DNA of 60,446 bases from Caldifarciminota bacterium (lineage in GTDB: Bacteria; Hydrothermota; Hydrothermia; LBFQ01; DSFT01), in contig JANXBH010000010.1 of assembly GCA_025060695.1 (NCBI GenBank), positions 1 to 60,446 on the forward strand, read 5' to 3'. The position numbers were made by a program, and so were the translations under genes. Every line of letters begins with the position of its first letter. Positions within the stretch are counted from its first letter, which is position 1. Below, in pieces: positions 25,860-35,100 of the stretch. The notes under the pieces are model-generated. The model was not told the origin of the DNA. It did no database searches and saw only the letters and a list, made by a program, of their open reading frames with translations.

Positions 25860-26198
25860 ATGATAGTTATTATATCTTACGAAATTTCACTACTTAGAAC
25901 TGAAATGGAGCTTCTTGCAAGAGAAAAAAAGGGAATTGTTCTTAATCCAGACAACCAATCAATTATGTATATAAGAAAACATAAACCTAAACTAATAATA
26001 CTTGACCTTTCATCAGCAGAGAGCTTAATATACGAAGTTTATACATCCATTAAAAAGGAATTTCCTGAAACTAAGTTTATATTAACAGGTTTCCAAAAAT
26101 TCATAAAAGGACCATTTGAAAATGTAAACGAAGTAAAAATATTTCCATATAATACCAAGAAAGTAAAGCAAGTTATCAAGGAACAATTTAAATTATGA
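25860..26198 (+). CDS. Receiver-like domain protein
   Basis: 112 residues with the alternating strand/helix layout of a response-regulator receiver: VIISYE at the first strand, KLIILDLSSAES with an Asp in the phospho-acceptor position, KFILTGF, and EVKIFPYNTKKVKQVIKE at the end. The acidic pair after strand 1 and the Lys of KP are not clearly conserved, so phosphorylation is doubtful. It is ATGA-coupled to lysA. Confidence 0.55.
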   Translation: MIVIISYEISLLRTEMELLAREKKGIVLNPDNQSIMYIRKHKPKLIILDLSSAESLIYEVYTSIKKEFPETKFILTGFQKFIKGPFENVNEVKIFPYNTKKVKQVIKEQFKL

Positions 26199-27319
26199 AT
26201 GAGCTAGTTTTAAATTTATCTAAATTAGGAACACCACTATATTTTTATGAGAAAGAAAAAATAGTAAGTAATGCCGAAAAACTAAAGTCTTACTTTAAAA
26301 ATCTAAATATATTTTATGCGGTAAAGGCAAACTTCAATGTAGAAATACTTAAAATATTCAAAGAACAAGGTCTTGGTTTTGAAGTTGTTTCAAAAGGTGA
26401 ACTAATTTTAGCTTTAAAAACTGGCATTAATCCTCAAAACATTATATTTAATGGAAATGGAAAAACTTACGAAGAAGTTAAATTTGCTATAGAAAATGGT
26501 ATAGAGATTTTTAATTTTGACAGTCTTGACCAATTAATATTATTAGAAGAAGTTGCAAAACTAATGAATAAAAACATAAAAGCATTAGCAAGGATTAAGA
26601 CACTTGTAGATGTTGAAACTCATCCTCATTTACAGACAAGTATATTTACAAGTAAATTTGGTTTAAGTGATGAAGAAATAGACGAAGTTTTAGATAATAT
26701 AAAATTGCTTAAAAAAGTTAAAATAGTTGGTATTCATAGTCATATAGGCTCAAATATTAAAGATGAAGAACCTTTTATAAAGTCCGCTTATAGAGTTTTA
26801 AAGATATCCAAAGCTTTTGATAATATAGAGATACTAAATTTTGGTGGTGGTTTTGCAGTAAATATGAATTTTAAAGAATTACCAAAATTATATAATGAGT
26901 TATCCAACAAGTTCAAAGTTTTTATAGAACCCGGAAGATATTTGATAGCTGATACTGGTTTTATTTTAGCAAAAGTTGTTTCTATAAAAAGAGGTTATCC
27001 TCACGATTTTCTTGTATTGGATTGTGGTATGTCTGAACTAATAAGACCAGCACTTTATGGTGCATATCATCCAATTAAGAGCATAAAGGGACAAACTCCT
27101 GAGAGGTTTTATATTATAGTAGGACCAATCTGTGAAAGTTCGGATATTTTTGGTGAATACTTACTTCCTAATATGAACCTAAATGACTTAGTAATAATTG
27201 AAAACTGTGGAGCTTATGGATATACTATGTCTTCAAACTACAACGGTAGAGAAAAACCTTTAGAAGTACTAATATATAACGGAAACTATGAGATTATAAA
27301 TGATAGGAAGTTTATTTAA
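26195..27319 (+). CDS. lysA: Diaminopimelate decarboxylase
   Basis: 374-residue PLP enzyme of the alanine-racemase fold making L-lysine from meso-DAP. IFYAVKANFNVEIL carries the PLP lysine; VGIHSHIGSNI, ILNFGGGFAV and IEPGRYLIADTG bind the cofactor phosphate; VGPICESSDIF has the catalytic cysteine and NCGAYGYTMSSNYNG closes the site. Somewhat shorter than the usual 410-420 residues. Together with lysC later in the window it indicates a lysine/DAP pathway. Confidence 0.94.
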   Translation: MNELVLNLSKLGTPLYFYEKEKIVSNAEKLKSYFKNLNIFYAVKANFNVEILKIFKEQGLGFEVVSKGELILALKTGINPQNIIFNGNGKTYEEVKFAIENGIEIFNFDSLDQLILLEEVAKLMNKNIKALARIKTLVDVETHPHLQTSIFTSKFGLSDEEIDEVLDNIKLLKKVKIVGIHSHIGSNIKDEEPFIKSAYRVLKISKAFDNIEILNFGGGFAVNMNFKELPKLYNELSNKFKVFIEPGRYLIADTGFILAKVVSIKRGYPHDFLVLDCGMSELIRPALYGAYHPIKSIKGQTPERFYIIVGPICESSDIFGEYLLPNMNLNDLVIIENCGAYGYTMSSNYNGREKPLEVLIYNGNYEIINDRKFI

Positions 27320-28976
27320 GGACTTTCTCATCAACTAAGTTCATTATTTCACTAAAATCAACATTTTTCTGAAATCTCAAAACAACTATACCCACATTGT
27401 AAATTTCAAATATACTAAAACTATACAATTTCCCATTAAATAAACTAATTAACTTTTCAGTATCAATTTCCTCTCTTTTAGTGGCAATACTTAGAACATT
27501 GAACCTTTCAGTTATTAAAAAGTCATATATATTTCTTTCTAAGGAGAGAAATCTAGTTAGTAGGTTGTATATAAGCTTTATCTCTTCTGCAATCTCATGC
27601 GGACTAAGGTTCAGCCTTAGAACATCGTCGTATTGATAAAATAGTCTTTTTACAACCTTTTCTGAAACTTTATTTCCGACTATCTGTATAATCTCGGTTA
27701 ATTTCTGAACATTTAAGTTTCGCATACCTTCGTCAAAATCTCTTATGTTTGGAATAATTTTTATTATTGCGGATTTTAGAGAATTATAAACATCAATCTC
27801 ATTTTCAAAATTTATAAGCTGTGCAGATAGTTTCATATGAATAACTCTTATGTCATTTCTTATTTTACTTTCCATAGAAAGTATCAAAAATCCTTTATTT
27901 TTAATAGTTTCTACTAAGAAGTTTTCAGAACAAGATAAGTTATGAGGAAATATTATGAAAACTCTAAGGTCAACTCTATCAGTTTCTATATCCTCAGGTA
28001 AGATTAACATTTGTGGAACAGTTGTCCTTTCTACTTCTGAAATTAAATAGGGTATTAGTATTCTTCCGTATAGCTCCATACCTGCTCTAATTTTAAAAAA
28101 TTTACTTCTCTTTTCTCTTGGTTTTGAAAACTCTTCCTTTAGATAATTTACAATAAGAGCATGCTTTTCCTCTTCTATAAAATCTCCTTTTTCATCTGTA
28201 ATCTCAAGTCTAATAACAGCTGCACCTTCATCAGTGATAAATTCTTTATCAAATTTTCTTTGATAATTACCTATAACTTCTTTTAGTGCATCTAATAAGT
28301 CATCAAGCGATACATTTTCATGATAACCTAATAAAGTAATACCTGTAAGCTTTTCTCTTGTAGTAGTATAGTTTTTTATGTCTACTTGAACTTTTCCTGT
28401 CTTTAAAAATTCCTTTTGCAACTTATAGGATTTATATACTATATATGCTAAATCTTCTGGTCTTCTTTCGGATAAATATTGTTCAGAACGAGATAGTATA
28501 AATTTCATAAGCTCTCCATTATCACTTACAATTTCTTTATATTCTTCAATAGAGCTCATTTCTTTCAGTCTATCCATTACTTCGTTATAGATTTTTATTT
28601 TCTTCGTTCCAATATTTAGTAGTTTTGTAAGGGAAAATCCTCCTTTTATTGCAGTTTTTAGTAAACTTAAGAGTCTGTTTTTATTCTCTATTAATCTAAT
28701 AATATCACTTTCTTTTAAATTTTTTATTTTCAAAACAATTATCGCTTCATCTTTCTCGGTTGCAACAGCATACGCAAAGTGTATGTTATAACCTTCATCG
28801 TGAAATATTCCAAGAACTGCATCCATTATTCCTGCCCAATCTCTTGCTACAACATAAATACTAAAAACACTTCCACTATAATTTATCTCCACATAAGGTT
28901 CATTAGTTTTTCTAAAGTTATTAAGCAGTTCAATTAAATAACTTTCTTCATCAATACTTAACTTTTCTAATACCAT
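27312..28976 (-). CDS. Large ACT-like domain protein, function unknown
   Basis: 554 residues, no enzyme domain recognised. The segment VVARDWAGIMDAVLGIFHDE followed by GYNIHFAYAVATEK reads as an ACT domain (residues about 46-80). Later blocks (GFLILSMESKIRNDIRVIHM; LRVFIIFPHNLSCSENF; a C-terminal SFSIFEIYNVGIVVLRF) have a similar strand-helix rhythm and may be further ACT-like modules, recalling the regulatory part of GlnD or NAD-type glutamate dehydrogenases. It could be an amino-acid sensor. Starts after GGTTTAAAATTTGAATACTC. Confidence 0.55.
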   Translation of the reverse strand: MVLEKLSIDEESYLIELLNNFRKTNEPYVEINYSGSVFSIYVVARDWAGIMDAVLGIFHDEGYNIHFAYAVATEKDEAIIVLKIKNLKESDIIRLIENKNRLLSLLKTAIKGGFSLTKLLNIGTKKIKIYNEVMDRLKEMSSIEEYKEIVSDNGELMKFILSRSEQYLSERRPEDLAYIVYKSYKLQKEFLKTGKVQVDIKNYTTTREKLTGITLLGYHENVSLDDLLDALKEVIGNYQRKFDKEFITDEGAAVIRLEITDEKGDFIEEEKHALIVNYLKEEFSKPREKRSKFFKIRAGMELYGRILIPYLISEVERTTVPQMLILPEDIETDRVDLRVFIIFPHNLSCSENFLVETIKNKGFLILSMESKIRNDIRVIHMKLSAQLINFENEIDVYNSLKSAIIKIIPNIRDFDEGMRNLNVQKLTEIIQIVGNKVSEKVVKRLFYQYDDVLRLNLSPHEIAEEIKLIYNLLTRFLSLERNIYDFLITERFNVLSIATKREEIDTEKLISLFNGKLYSFSIFEIYNVGIVVLRFQKNVDFSEIMNLVDEKVLK

Positions 28977-29009
28977 GAGTATTCAAATTTTAAACCTTAA
29001 AATTTTAAT
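28977..29009. promoter_or_regulatory. Closely spaced divergent leaderless-type promoters
   Basis: Thirty-three bases between starts hold TTTAAAATTTGAATACTC on the minus strand (ACT-like gene) and CCTTAAAATTTTAAT (28995-29009) on the plus strand, ending at the GTG of the SRAP gene. Confidence 0.6.
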
Positions 29010-29597
29010 GTGTGTGGTAGATTTGCAAGATTTACAAGTATAAATAAAATTGTTGACTATTTTAAAATTGATGAAGTAGAGGATACTTTAGAGCCTTCTT
29101 ATAACATTACTCCAAGTAATAGTGTCCTTGGTATAGTACATGAGAATAAAAAGAGGAAAATAAGGACATTTATATGGGGCTTCGTTCCATCTTGGAATAA
29201 ACAATTAAAACCTGTTATAAACGCAAGAATAGAAAGCATATATCAAAAACCTTACTTTAAAAACTCTATAAATAATAGAGTTCTTATTATTGCAGATGGA
29301 TTTTATGAATGGAAAGATAAAATTCCTTATTTTATTTATAGTGTAGATAGAAAACCAATTCTACTTGGTGGAATACACGAAGAAGGAACAACCGCAATTA
29401 TAACTACTAATTCAATTGAAAAAATTAGAGAAATTCATCCAAGAATGCCGCTAATTATAAAAGAAGAAGATATAGAAAGTTTCTTTAGTGAAAACATAGA
29501 AAGAATAGAACCTTTTAGTAATTTAAATTTTTGTAAAGTCTCAAGAGCGGTAAATAATCCGAAAAATAACTATAGAGAACTTATAAGTTGTATTTAA
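29010..29597 (+). CDS. SRAP-domain (YedK/HMCES) abasic-site protein
   Basis: 195 residues. The protein must begin Met-Cys because Cys2 forms a thiazolidine crosslink to abasic sites in single-stranded DNA; the frame gives MCGRFARF from GTG at 29010. An ATG two bases earlier is out of frame. PVINARIESI, IIADGFYEWK and HPRMPLII supply the conserved Asn, Glu and His. It overlaps the following nucleotidyltransferase by one base (TAATG). Confidence 0.93.
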   Translation: MCGRFARFTSINKIVDYFKIDEVEDTLEPSYNITPSNSVLGIVHENKKRKIRTFIWGFVPSWNKQLKPVINARIESIYQKPYFKNSINNRVLIIADGFYEWKDKIPYFIYSVDRKPILLGGIHEEGTTAIITTNSIEKIREIHPRMPLIIKEEDIESFFSENIERIEPFSNLNFCKVSRAVNNPKNNYRELISCI

Positions 29598-30235
29598 TGG
29601 AAGCAATTATTTTAAGTGCGGGATTTGGGAGAAGACTAAGACCAATTACAAAGAACATTCCAAAACCACTACTAAAGTACAAAGAAAAAACACTATTAAC
29701 ACATAATATACTTACTTTATTTTACTATGGCTTTAATAAGTTTTTTATAAATGCTTACTATCTTTCAGAAAAGATGAGAAATTTCATAAAAGGAATATAT
29801 GGGGTAGAGATTACGTTTTATGAAGAGCCGGAAATAGCTGGGACGGGTGGCGGAGTGTATAACTTTAGAGACTTTATAGAAGGAGATTATTTTCTTATTC
29901 AAAATGCAGATATTTATCATGATATTGATATATCAAAGGCTTTGAATTTTCATATAAAAAATAGAGCATTTTTAACTCTTATACTAAAGAATGATTTTGA
30001 TAATAAAGTGGTTTTGGATAATTATAGAGTTATTGATTTTTTGAATAAGCATACAAGTGGTGCTTTTACATTCGTTGGAATAACTATAGCATCAAAAAAG
30101 TTCTTTTATTATTTAGAAAAAAAGTGCTCTTTAGTTGAAGGATTTAAGAGAGCAATTTTAAATGGAGAAAGGGTATTAGGTTATATTACAAAGGAAAAAT
30201 TTGAGGATGCAATAAATATCTTTAAAATTTTCTGA
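29597..30235 (+). CDS. Sugar-phosphate nucleotidyltransferase
   Basis: 212 residues from ATG at 29597. Signature AIILSAGFGRRLRPIT-KNIPKPLL at the N-terminus, EEPEIAGTGGGVYNF near residue 80 and LIQNADIYHDID with metal-binding Asp near residue 102. The short length is like MurU/HddC-type enzymes that activate a sugar 1-phosphate; the sugar is unknown. A few residues upstream (TTG at 29588) are open but add nothing conserved. Confidence 0.88.
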   Translation: MEAIILSAGFGRRLRPITKNIPKPLLKYKEKTLLTHNILTLFYYGFNKFFINAYYLSEKMRNFIKGIYGVEITFYEEPEIAGTGGGVYNFRDFIEGDYFLIQNADIYHDIDISKALNFHIKNRAFLTLILKNDFDNKVVLDNYRVIDFLNKHTSGAFTFVGITIASKKFFYYLEKKCSLVEGFKRAILNGERVLGYITKEKFEDAINIFKIF

Positions 30236-30238
30236 CTT
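30220..30238 (+). promoter_or_regulatory. Leaderless-type promoter of the Clp gene, inside the preceding ORF
   Basis: CTTTAAAATTTTCTGACTT ends at the ATG at 30239. The TTT-AAA-ATT-TTC part also encodes the last residues of the nucleotidyltransferase. Confidence 0.6.
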
Positions 30239-33200
30239 ATGGAGTGGAAAAAAAAGAAACTTTCAGAAAGTGCAAAAATTATATTAGAAGAAGCAGAAAA
30301 AATTGCAAGAAAAAGAAATGAGTCAATAGTAGATACTGACCATTTACTATATGCACTGTTTACCGCAAATAGTAAAAATCCATTCGCAAAATGGCTTGAA
30401 AAGAAAGGAATATCCATAGAGCAAGCAAGAAGGGAAATTCAAAGGACATTAAATGCATTCTATAGTCAACTTGAAAGTCTTATTCAATCATATAGAAGGT
30501 CCATTCTTGAGCTTGAAAATCAAATTGCATACAACTACTCCAATTCATTTGCAAAGGAAATAATAAATAAGTTTTTACATCTAATATCAGAAAATATTGA
30601 AAACTATATTATAGGAAAAAGAGAGAGAGATTTTGTTCAAGTTAAGATACAAAGATGGATACCGACTACTACAAGGAGTATTTTTAGAAACATACTGGAA
30701 GAATTTTTTTCTGACCTTGAAGACTTCCTATTCCCTGATATAACTTCTTCCTCCTGGACACTAAAGGAGCAAACAATTAGTGTCCCAAAAAAGTTAATAG
30801 ATAGCATTAGAGAAATTGCAAGTAAGTATGGTTACCCAAATGTAGATGAGTTAATACCTACGCTTGCAGACTATGAAGATAAGATTAGAAGTTCTCTAAT
30901 CCATCTATACGATAATGGTATTGATCCAAGAAGGATAATATATGCATTATCAAAATCAGATAAATTCCAATATTCAATTTTCTTACAAAATATTTTAAAT
31001 AAGATTGCATCAGAAAAGGATGAAATATCTGCAAATGATATTATTGAAGAGCTTGCAAGTAGTAAAACGGTTGGAGGAAATATTTTAAGTCAATTACTTA
31101 ACATGATAAAAGAAACAATAAGAACTGGTTCTTGGAGTGAGGAGTTAAAAGAGGAGGAAAAAAGTGCACTTGAAAGATGGACTATTGATATTACACAGCT
31201 TGCAAAGGAAAATAAACTTGATCCTGTTATAGGTAGGGAAAGGGAAATTGAACAATTAATAGAAATACTTGGAAGAAAACAAAAAAATAATCCAGTACTT
31301 GTAGGTCCAGCAGGAGTAGGAAAAACCGCAATAGTAGAAGGACTTGCTCAAAAAATCGTAAAAGCTGAAGTTCCTGAGTTCTTAAAAGACAAGAAAATAC
31401 TTCAACTTGATGTAGGTGCACTAATTGCAGGGACAAAATATAGGGGAGAAATGGAAGAGAGAACAAAGCAATTGTTAGAAGAATTAAAATCAAGAGAAGA
31501 TATCTTGCTATTCATAGATGAAATACATACAATAGTCGGGGCTGGAAGAGCTGAAGGAGCACCTTTGGACTTATCCAACATGTTAAAACCTCTTCTTGCA
31601 AGAGGAGAGATTAGACTAATTGGTGCAACAACACCAGACGAATACAGAAACTATATAGAAAAAGATAGTGCTCTTGAAAGAAGATTTCAACCAATATGGG
31701 TAGACGAACCTGACTACTATTCAACTATTGAAATTCTAAAGGGTTTAAGAAAGAGATATGAAGAATATCATAAAGTAAAAATTAATGATGGAGCAATTGA
31801 AACTGCAGTTAAGTTATCAAGTAGATATATACAAGGTAGAAAACTACCTGATAAAGCAATAGATGTATTAGATAGGGCATGTTCAAGAAAAAAACTAAAG
31901 GTTCTATATAATAAGCCTACAAAAGAAAAAATCACAGCGGAAATAGAAAAAATTGAAAGGGAAATTTCAAAATTAGTTGAAGAAAAGAATTTTGAAAAGG
32001 CTGAAGAGCTAAAAAGAATAAAAGAGCAACTAGATCAAAAATTAAAGGAACTTGAAAATGTAGAAAAGAGCGACCAAGAGCTTGAAAGAAAGATAGTAGA
32101 AATAGAAGAGAAAATGAAGGATGCAGAAAAAAGAGCAGATATTGAAAGTTGGGAAAAATATTCTGAAGAGTTAAAACTATTAAAGAAAGAATTACTTTCA
32201 AGGAAAAAAGAAAAAAGTAGTGAAATTATAGTAGACGAAGAAGATGTAGCGGAAGTAGTATCCGAAATTACTGGCATTCCTTTACAGAAAATGATGGAAG
32301 AGGAAAAGAAAAAATTATTATATATGGAGGATTATTTACATCAAAGAATTATAAATCAGGAAGAGGCAGTAAAAGCGGTATCTGAAGCAATAAGAAGAGC
32401 AAGAGCAGGAATTAGTGAGCCTAAAAGACCACTTGGTTCATTTCTATTTTTAGGACCTACTGGAGTAGGAAAAACTGAACTTAGTAAAGCACTTGCGGAA
32501 TTTCTATTTGGAAGTGAAGATGCACTAATTAGGCTTGATATGTCGGAATTTAAAGAAGAACATTCGGTTTCAAAGCTTATTGGAGCACCTCCAGGATATG
32601 TAGGATATGAAGAGGGAGGAAAACTAACTGAGGCAGTAAGAAGAAAACCATATAGCGTAATACTATTAGACGAAATTGAAAAAGCACATCCAAGAATATT
32701 TGACTTATTTTTACAAGTATTGGATGATGGCAGATTAACTGATAGTCAAGGAAGAACTGTAAGTTTTAGAAATACCGTAATAATCATGACATCTAATCTT
32801 GGAAGTGATTTTATTAGGGAGTTCATGGAAACGTATTCTGAGAAATTTAAAAAAGCCTATAAATCGCAAGTTGAAGATATAGAAAACTTAATGAAAGAAT
32901 TCAATATGGAATTTGAAGTTGTAAAAGAAAGGGTATTAGAAGTAGTAAAGAGGTTCTTTAGACCTGAATTTATAAATAGAATAGACGAAATTGTAGTGTT
33001 TAAGCCACTATTGTGGAAAGAAATAGTAGAAATTTCAAAGTTGTTAATTAATAGACTAAAAGCAAGGTTAAAAGAACAAAATGTTGAACTTGAAGTAGAT
33101 GAAAAAGCTTTGGAATTACTGTCTATAAAGGGATTTGACCCAATACTTGGAGCAAGACCACTAAGAAGAGTTATACAAAAAGACATAGAAAACGAAATAA

Positions 33201-33289
33201 GTAAGCTTATTCTAAGTGGAAAGTTAGATAGTAAAAATAAAATTAAACTGAGTGCTGACGGTGAAAGATTTATATTAGAAGTAATGTAA
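30239..33289 (+). CDS. Clp-family AAA+ unfoldase (ClpC/ClpB-like) with expanded N-terminal region
   Basis: 1016 residues, two AAA+ modules: D1 with GPAGVGKT (about 360) and [11 protein letters not shown]2 with GPTGVGKT (about 742) and [11 protein letters not shown] short coiled-coil middle region includes a UVR-like [17 protein letters not shown], as in ClpC. The first Clp_N repeat ([26 protein letters not shown]) is clear, but the second half comes only after roughly 170 inserted residues. No LGF/VGF/IGF ClpP-docking loop is evident after [10 protein letters not shown]; an extra helical stretch is there instead, so disaggregase activity without ClpP is plausible. Confidence 0.9.
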   Translation: MEWKKKKLSESAKIILEEAEKIARKRNESIVDTDHLLYALFTANSKNPFAKWLEKKGISIEQARREIQRTLNAFYSQLESLIQSYRRSILELENQIAYNYSNSFAKEIINKFLHLISENIENYIIGKRERDFVQVKIQRWIPTTTRSIFRNILEEFFSDLEDFLFPDITSSSWTLKEQTISVPKKLIDSIREIASKYGYPNVDELIPTLADYEDKIRSSLIHLYDNGIDPRRIIYALSKSDKFQYSIFLQNILNKIASEKDEISANDIIEELASSKTVGGNILSQLLNMIKETIRTGSWSEELKEEEKSALERWTIDITQLAKENKLDPVIGREREIEQLIEILGRKQKNNPVLVGPAGVGKTAIVEGLAQKIVKAEVPEFLKDKKILQLDVGALIAGTKYRGEMEERTKQLLEELKSREDILLFIDEIHTIVGAGRAEGAPLDLSNMLKPLLARGEIRLIGATTPDEYRNYIEKDSALERRFQPIWVDEPDYYSTIEILKGLRKRYEEYHKVKINDGAIETAVKLSSRYIQGRKLPDKAIDVLDRACSRKKLKVLYNKPTKEKITAEIEKIEREISKLVEEKNFEKAEELKRIKEQLDQKLKELENVEKSDQELERKIVEIEEKMKDAEKRADIESWEKYSEELKLLKKELLSRKKEKSSEIIVDEEDVAEVVSEITGIPLQKMMEEEKKKLLYMEDYLHQRIINQEEAVKAVSEAIRRARAGISEPKRPLGSFLFLGPTGVGKTELSKALAEFLFGSEDALIRLDMSEFKEEHSVSKLIGAPPGYVGYEEGGKLTEAVRRKPYSVILLDEIEKAHPRIFDLFLQVLDDGRLTDSQGRTVSFRNTVIIMTSNLGSDFIREFMETYSEKFKKAYKSQVEDIENLMKEFNMEFEVVKERVLEVVKRFFRPEFINRIDEIVVFKPLLWKEIVEISKLLINRLKARLKEQNVELEVDEKALELLSIKGFDPILGARPLRRVIQKDIENEISKLILSGKLDSKNKIKLSADGERFILEVM

Positions 33290-33290
33290 G

Positions 33291-33307
33291 CTTTAAAATT
33301 TTTTAAA
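33291..33307 (+). promoter_or_regulatory. Leaderless-type promoter of the NuoI-like gene
   Basis: CTTTAAAATTTTTTAAA directly precedes the ATG at 33308, one base after the Clp gene ends. Confidence 0.6.
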
Positions 33308-33961
33308 ATGCGTGAATTAATTGCTATTCTTAAGGGGCTTTTTATAACCTTAAAGCACAATATAAAGAATATATTTAAAAATCCCTTTACAGTTCAATAT
33401 CCAGATACTAAAAGAAAACTACCTGAAAGAGCACGATGGGCTTTAAGACTTCAAAGACACGAAGATGGTACGGAAAGATGTATAGCTTGTCAATTGTGCG
33501 CAGCAATTTGCCCATCCGAAGCAATACACATAGAAGGGGACGAAAATCCTATAGATAGTCCTATTGGAAAAGGTCAAAGATATGCGAGTGTTTGGATGTG
33601 GGATGCAGGAAGATGTCTGTATTGTGGATTTTGCGTAGAAGCATGTCCAGATGAAGTTATTATAATGAGCGATGTATACGAAATGGCTAGTTCTTCAAGA
33701 GAAAGTATGATATGGGATAAAAATAAACTATTCGTTCCACCGGGTGTCATGCCAAAGCAAGCATGGATGGGCTTTTATAGAAATAGAAAACAACTTGATG
33801 GAAAACCAGTCTCACTTCCAAAAGAAGTCCATCAAAAAGAAGAGGAAGTATATGCAAGAGAAAAAAAGGAAAGAAAAAGATTTTATGAAAATAGACAATT
33901 CATGTTTTTAGAAGAAAAATATGAAAATATTATTAATCCAAAGCAATCCAAAACCGAATAA
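33308..33961 (+). CDS. NuoI-like 2x[4Fe-4S] ferredoxin protein (copy 1)
   Basis: 217 residues resembling the 23-kDa complex I subunit NuoI. Two iron-sulfur motifs: CIACQLCAAICP near residue 59 and CLYCGFCVEACP near residue 103; the preceding VQYPDTKRKLPERARWALRL is also NuoI-like. No other nuo genes are nearby; the gene is followed by a nitrilase-type hydrolase overlapping 41 nt. A second homologue lies at 50350-50970. It may supply complex I at a distance or serve another membrane oxidoreductase. Confidence 0.88.
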   Translation: MRELIAILKGLFITLKHNIKNIFKNPFTVQYPDTKRKLPERARWALRLQRHEDGTERCIACQLCAAICPSEAIHIEGDENPIDSPIGKGQRYASVWMWDAGRCLYCGFCVEACPDEVIIMSDVYEMASSSRESMIWDKNKLFVPPGVMPKQAWMGFYRNRKQLDGKPVSLPKEVHQKEEEVYAREKKERKRFYENRQFMFLEEKYENIINPKQSKTE

Positions 33962-34673
33962 ATATGAAAACCTTGAAAATTTTAAAAACATACTAAGTAG
34001 CATAAACTTAAATTTAGATATTGTAGTTCTTCCTGAACTATGGACAACAGGATATAACTTAAAGCCATACGAATTACAATCGGAAGGTGAAAATTCCACG
34101 ATATTAATGGAAATTTCAAAATTAGCGAAAGAAAAGAAAACTTACATCTTAGCTGGTTCTCTATTCTACTTTGAAAATGGGAAATATTACAATAGAAGCT
34201 TTTTGTTTGACAGAAATGGAAGTATTATAGGATACTATTCAAAGATAAAGCTTTTTAAGGGTTTAAACGAGCATCTTGTATTTACTGCAGGTAATGAATT
34301 TGGTATATTTGATATAGAGTTTGGAAAAGTTGGAATAATGATATGCTACGACTTGAGATTTCCTGAAATTGCAAGAAAATTAACATTTTTAGGTGCAAAA
34401 GTTATTTTCATTCCCTCAGAATGGCCCCTTGTAAGGATAGAAAATTATAAAAATCTCTCAATCTCAAGAGCAACAGAAAATCAACTATTTGTAGTTTCAG
34501 TGAATAGATATGGAAAAGAAAATGGTATAATGTTTGGCGGAAATAGTATGGTTGTTTCCCCAAGGGGAGATGTTATTATAAATATGGGAATAGGTGAAAA
34601 CATTTCAATTGTAGATATTGATATAAACGAAGTAGAAGAGTATAGGAAAGAATTTCCAGTTTTAAATGATTAA
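33921..34673 (+). CDS. Nitrilase-superfamily (carbon-nitrogen hydrolase), omega-amidase-like
   Basis: 250 residues with the catalytic Glu in VVLPELWTTGYNL (residue 38), Lys in YYSKIKLFKG (about 108) and Cys in GIMICYDLRFPE (about 141). Short size and LRFPE resemble YafV/NIT2-type amidases (alpha-keto acid omega-amidases, methionine salvage neighbours). The substrate is inferred only loosely. Starts inside the NuoI-like gene and overlaps the next gene by 8 nt. Confidence 0.88.
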   Translation: MKILLIQSNPKPNKYENLENFKNILSSINLNLDIVVLPELWTTGYNLKPYELQSEGENSTILMEISKLAKEKKTYILAGSLFYFENGKYYNRSFLFDRNGSIIGYYSKIKLFKGLNEHLVFTAGNEFGIFDIEFGKVGIMICYDLRFPEIARKLTFLGAKVIFIPSEWPLVRIENYKNLSISRATENQLFVVSVNRYGKENGIMFGGNSMVVSPRGDVIINMGIGENISIVDIDINEVEEYRKEFPVLND

Positions 34674-35100
34674 ATTTATTCCTATTACTTCACTTTCTAT
34701 CTCCATATTACTGACTTATGTTTTGAAAAATAGTCTAAAGTTTAATTTTGATAAAAATATTGGTATATTCTTCACTGTGCTTGGAGCTATACTAATTATA
34801 TTAGGACTTTTTACGCTTCTTATAAATAAAACAACCATAATTCCGGGAAATAAACCCAAGAAATTAGTAAAAAGTGGCATTTTTATGTTTATTAGAAACC
34901 CTATTTATTTGGGAGATATTTTCTTAATCATAGGTATATCAATGTATTTAAAAACTTTGATTGGTTTTTTATTTGCAATTTTATTCTTTTTCATAGTTGA
35001 TAAATTTGTCATTCCAATTGAGGAAAAGGTCCTTGAAATAAGTTTTAAAGATGAGTATATACAATATAAAAGTAAAGTGAAGAGATGGGGCATATTCTAA
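34666..35100 (+). CDS. Isoprenylcysteine/phospholipid methyltransferase-family membrane protein
   Basis: 144 residues with about four membrane helices. SGIFMFIRNPIYLGDIFLIIG is the hallmark of the ICMT/PEMT-type membrane methyltransferases (Arg-Asn-Pro and Tyr), and EEKVLEISFKDEYIQYKSKVKRW is the conserved C-terminal part. The substrate in bacteria is generally unknown. Overlaps its neighbours by 8 and 16 nt. Confidence 0.85.
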   Translation: MIKFIPITSLSISILLTYVLKNSLKFNFDKNIGIFFTVLGAILIILGLFTLLINKTTIIPGNKPKKLVKSGIFMFIRNPIYLGDIFLIIGISMYLKTLIGFLFAILFFFIVDKFVIPIEEKVLEISFKDEYIQYKSKVKRWGIF

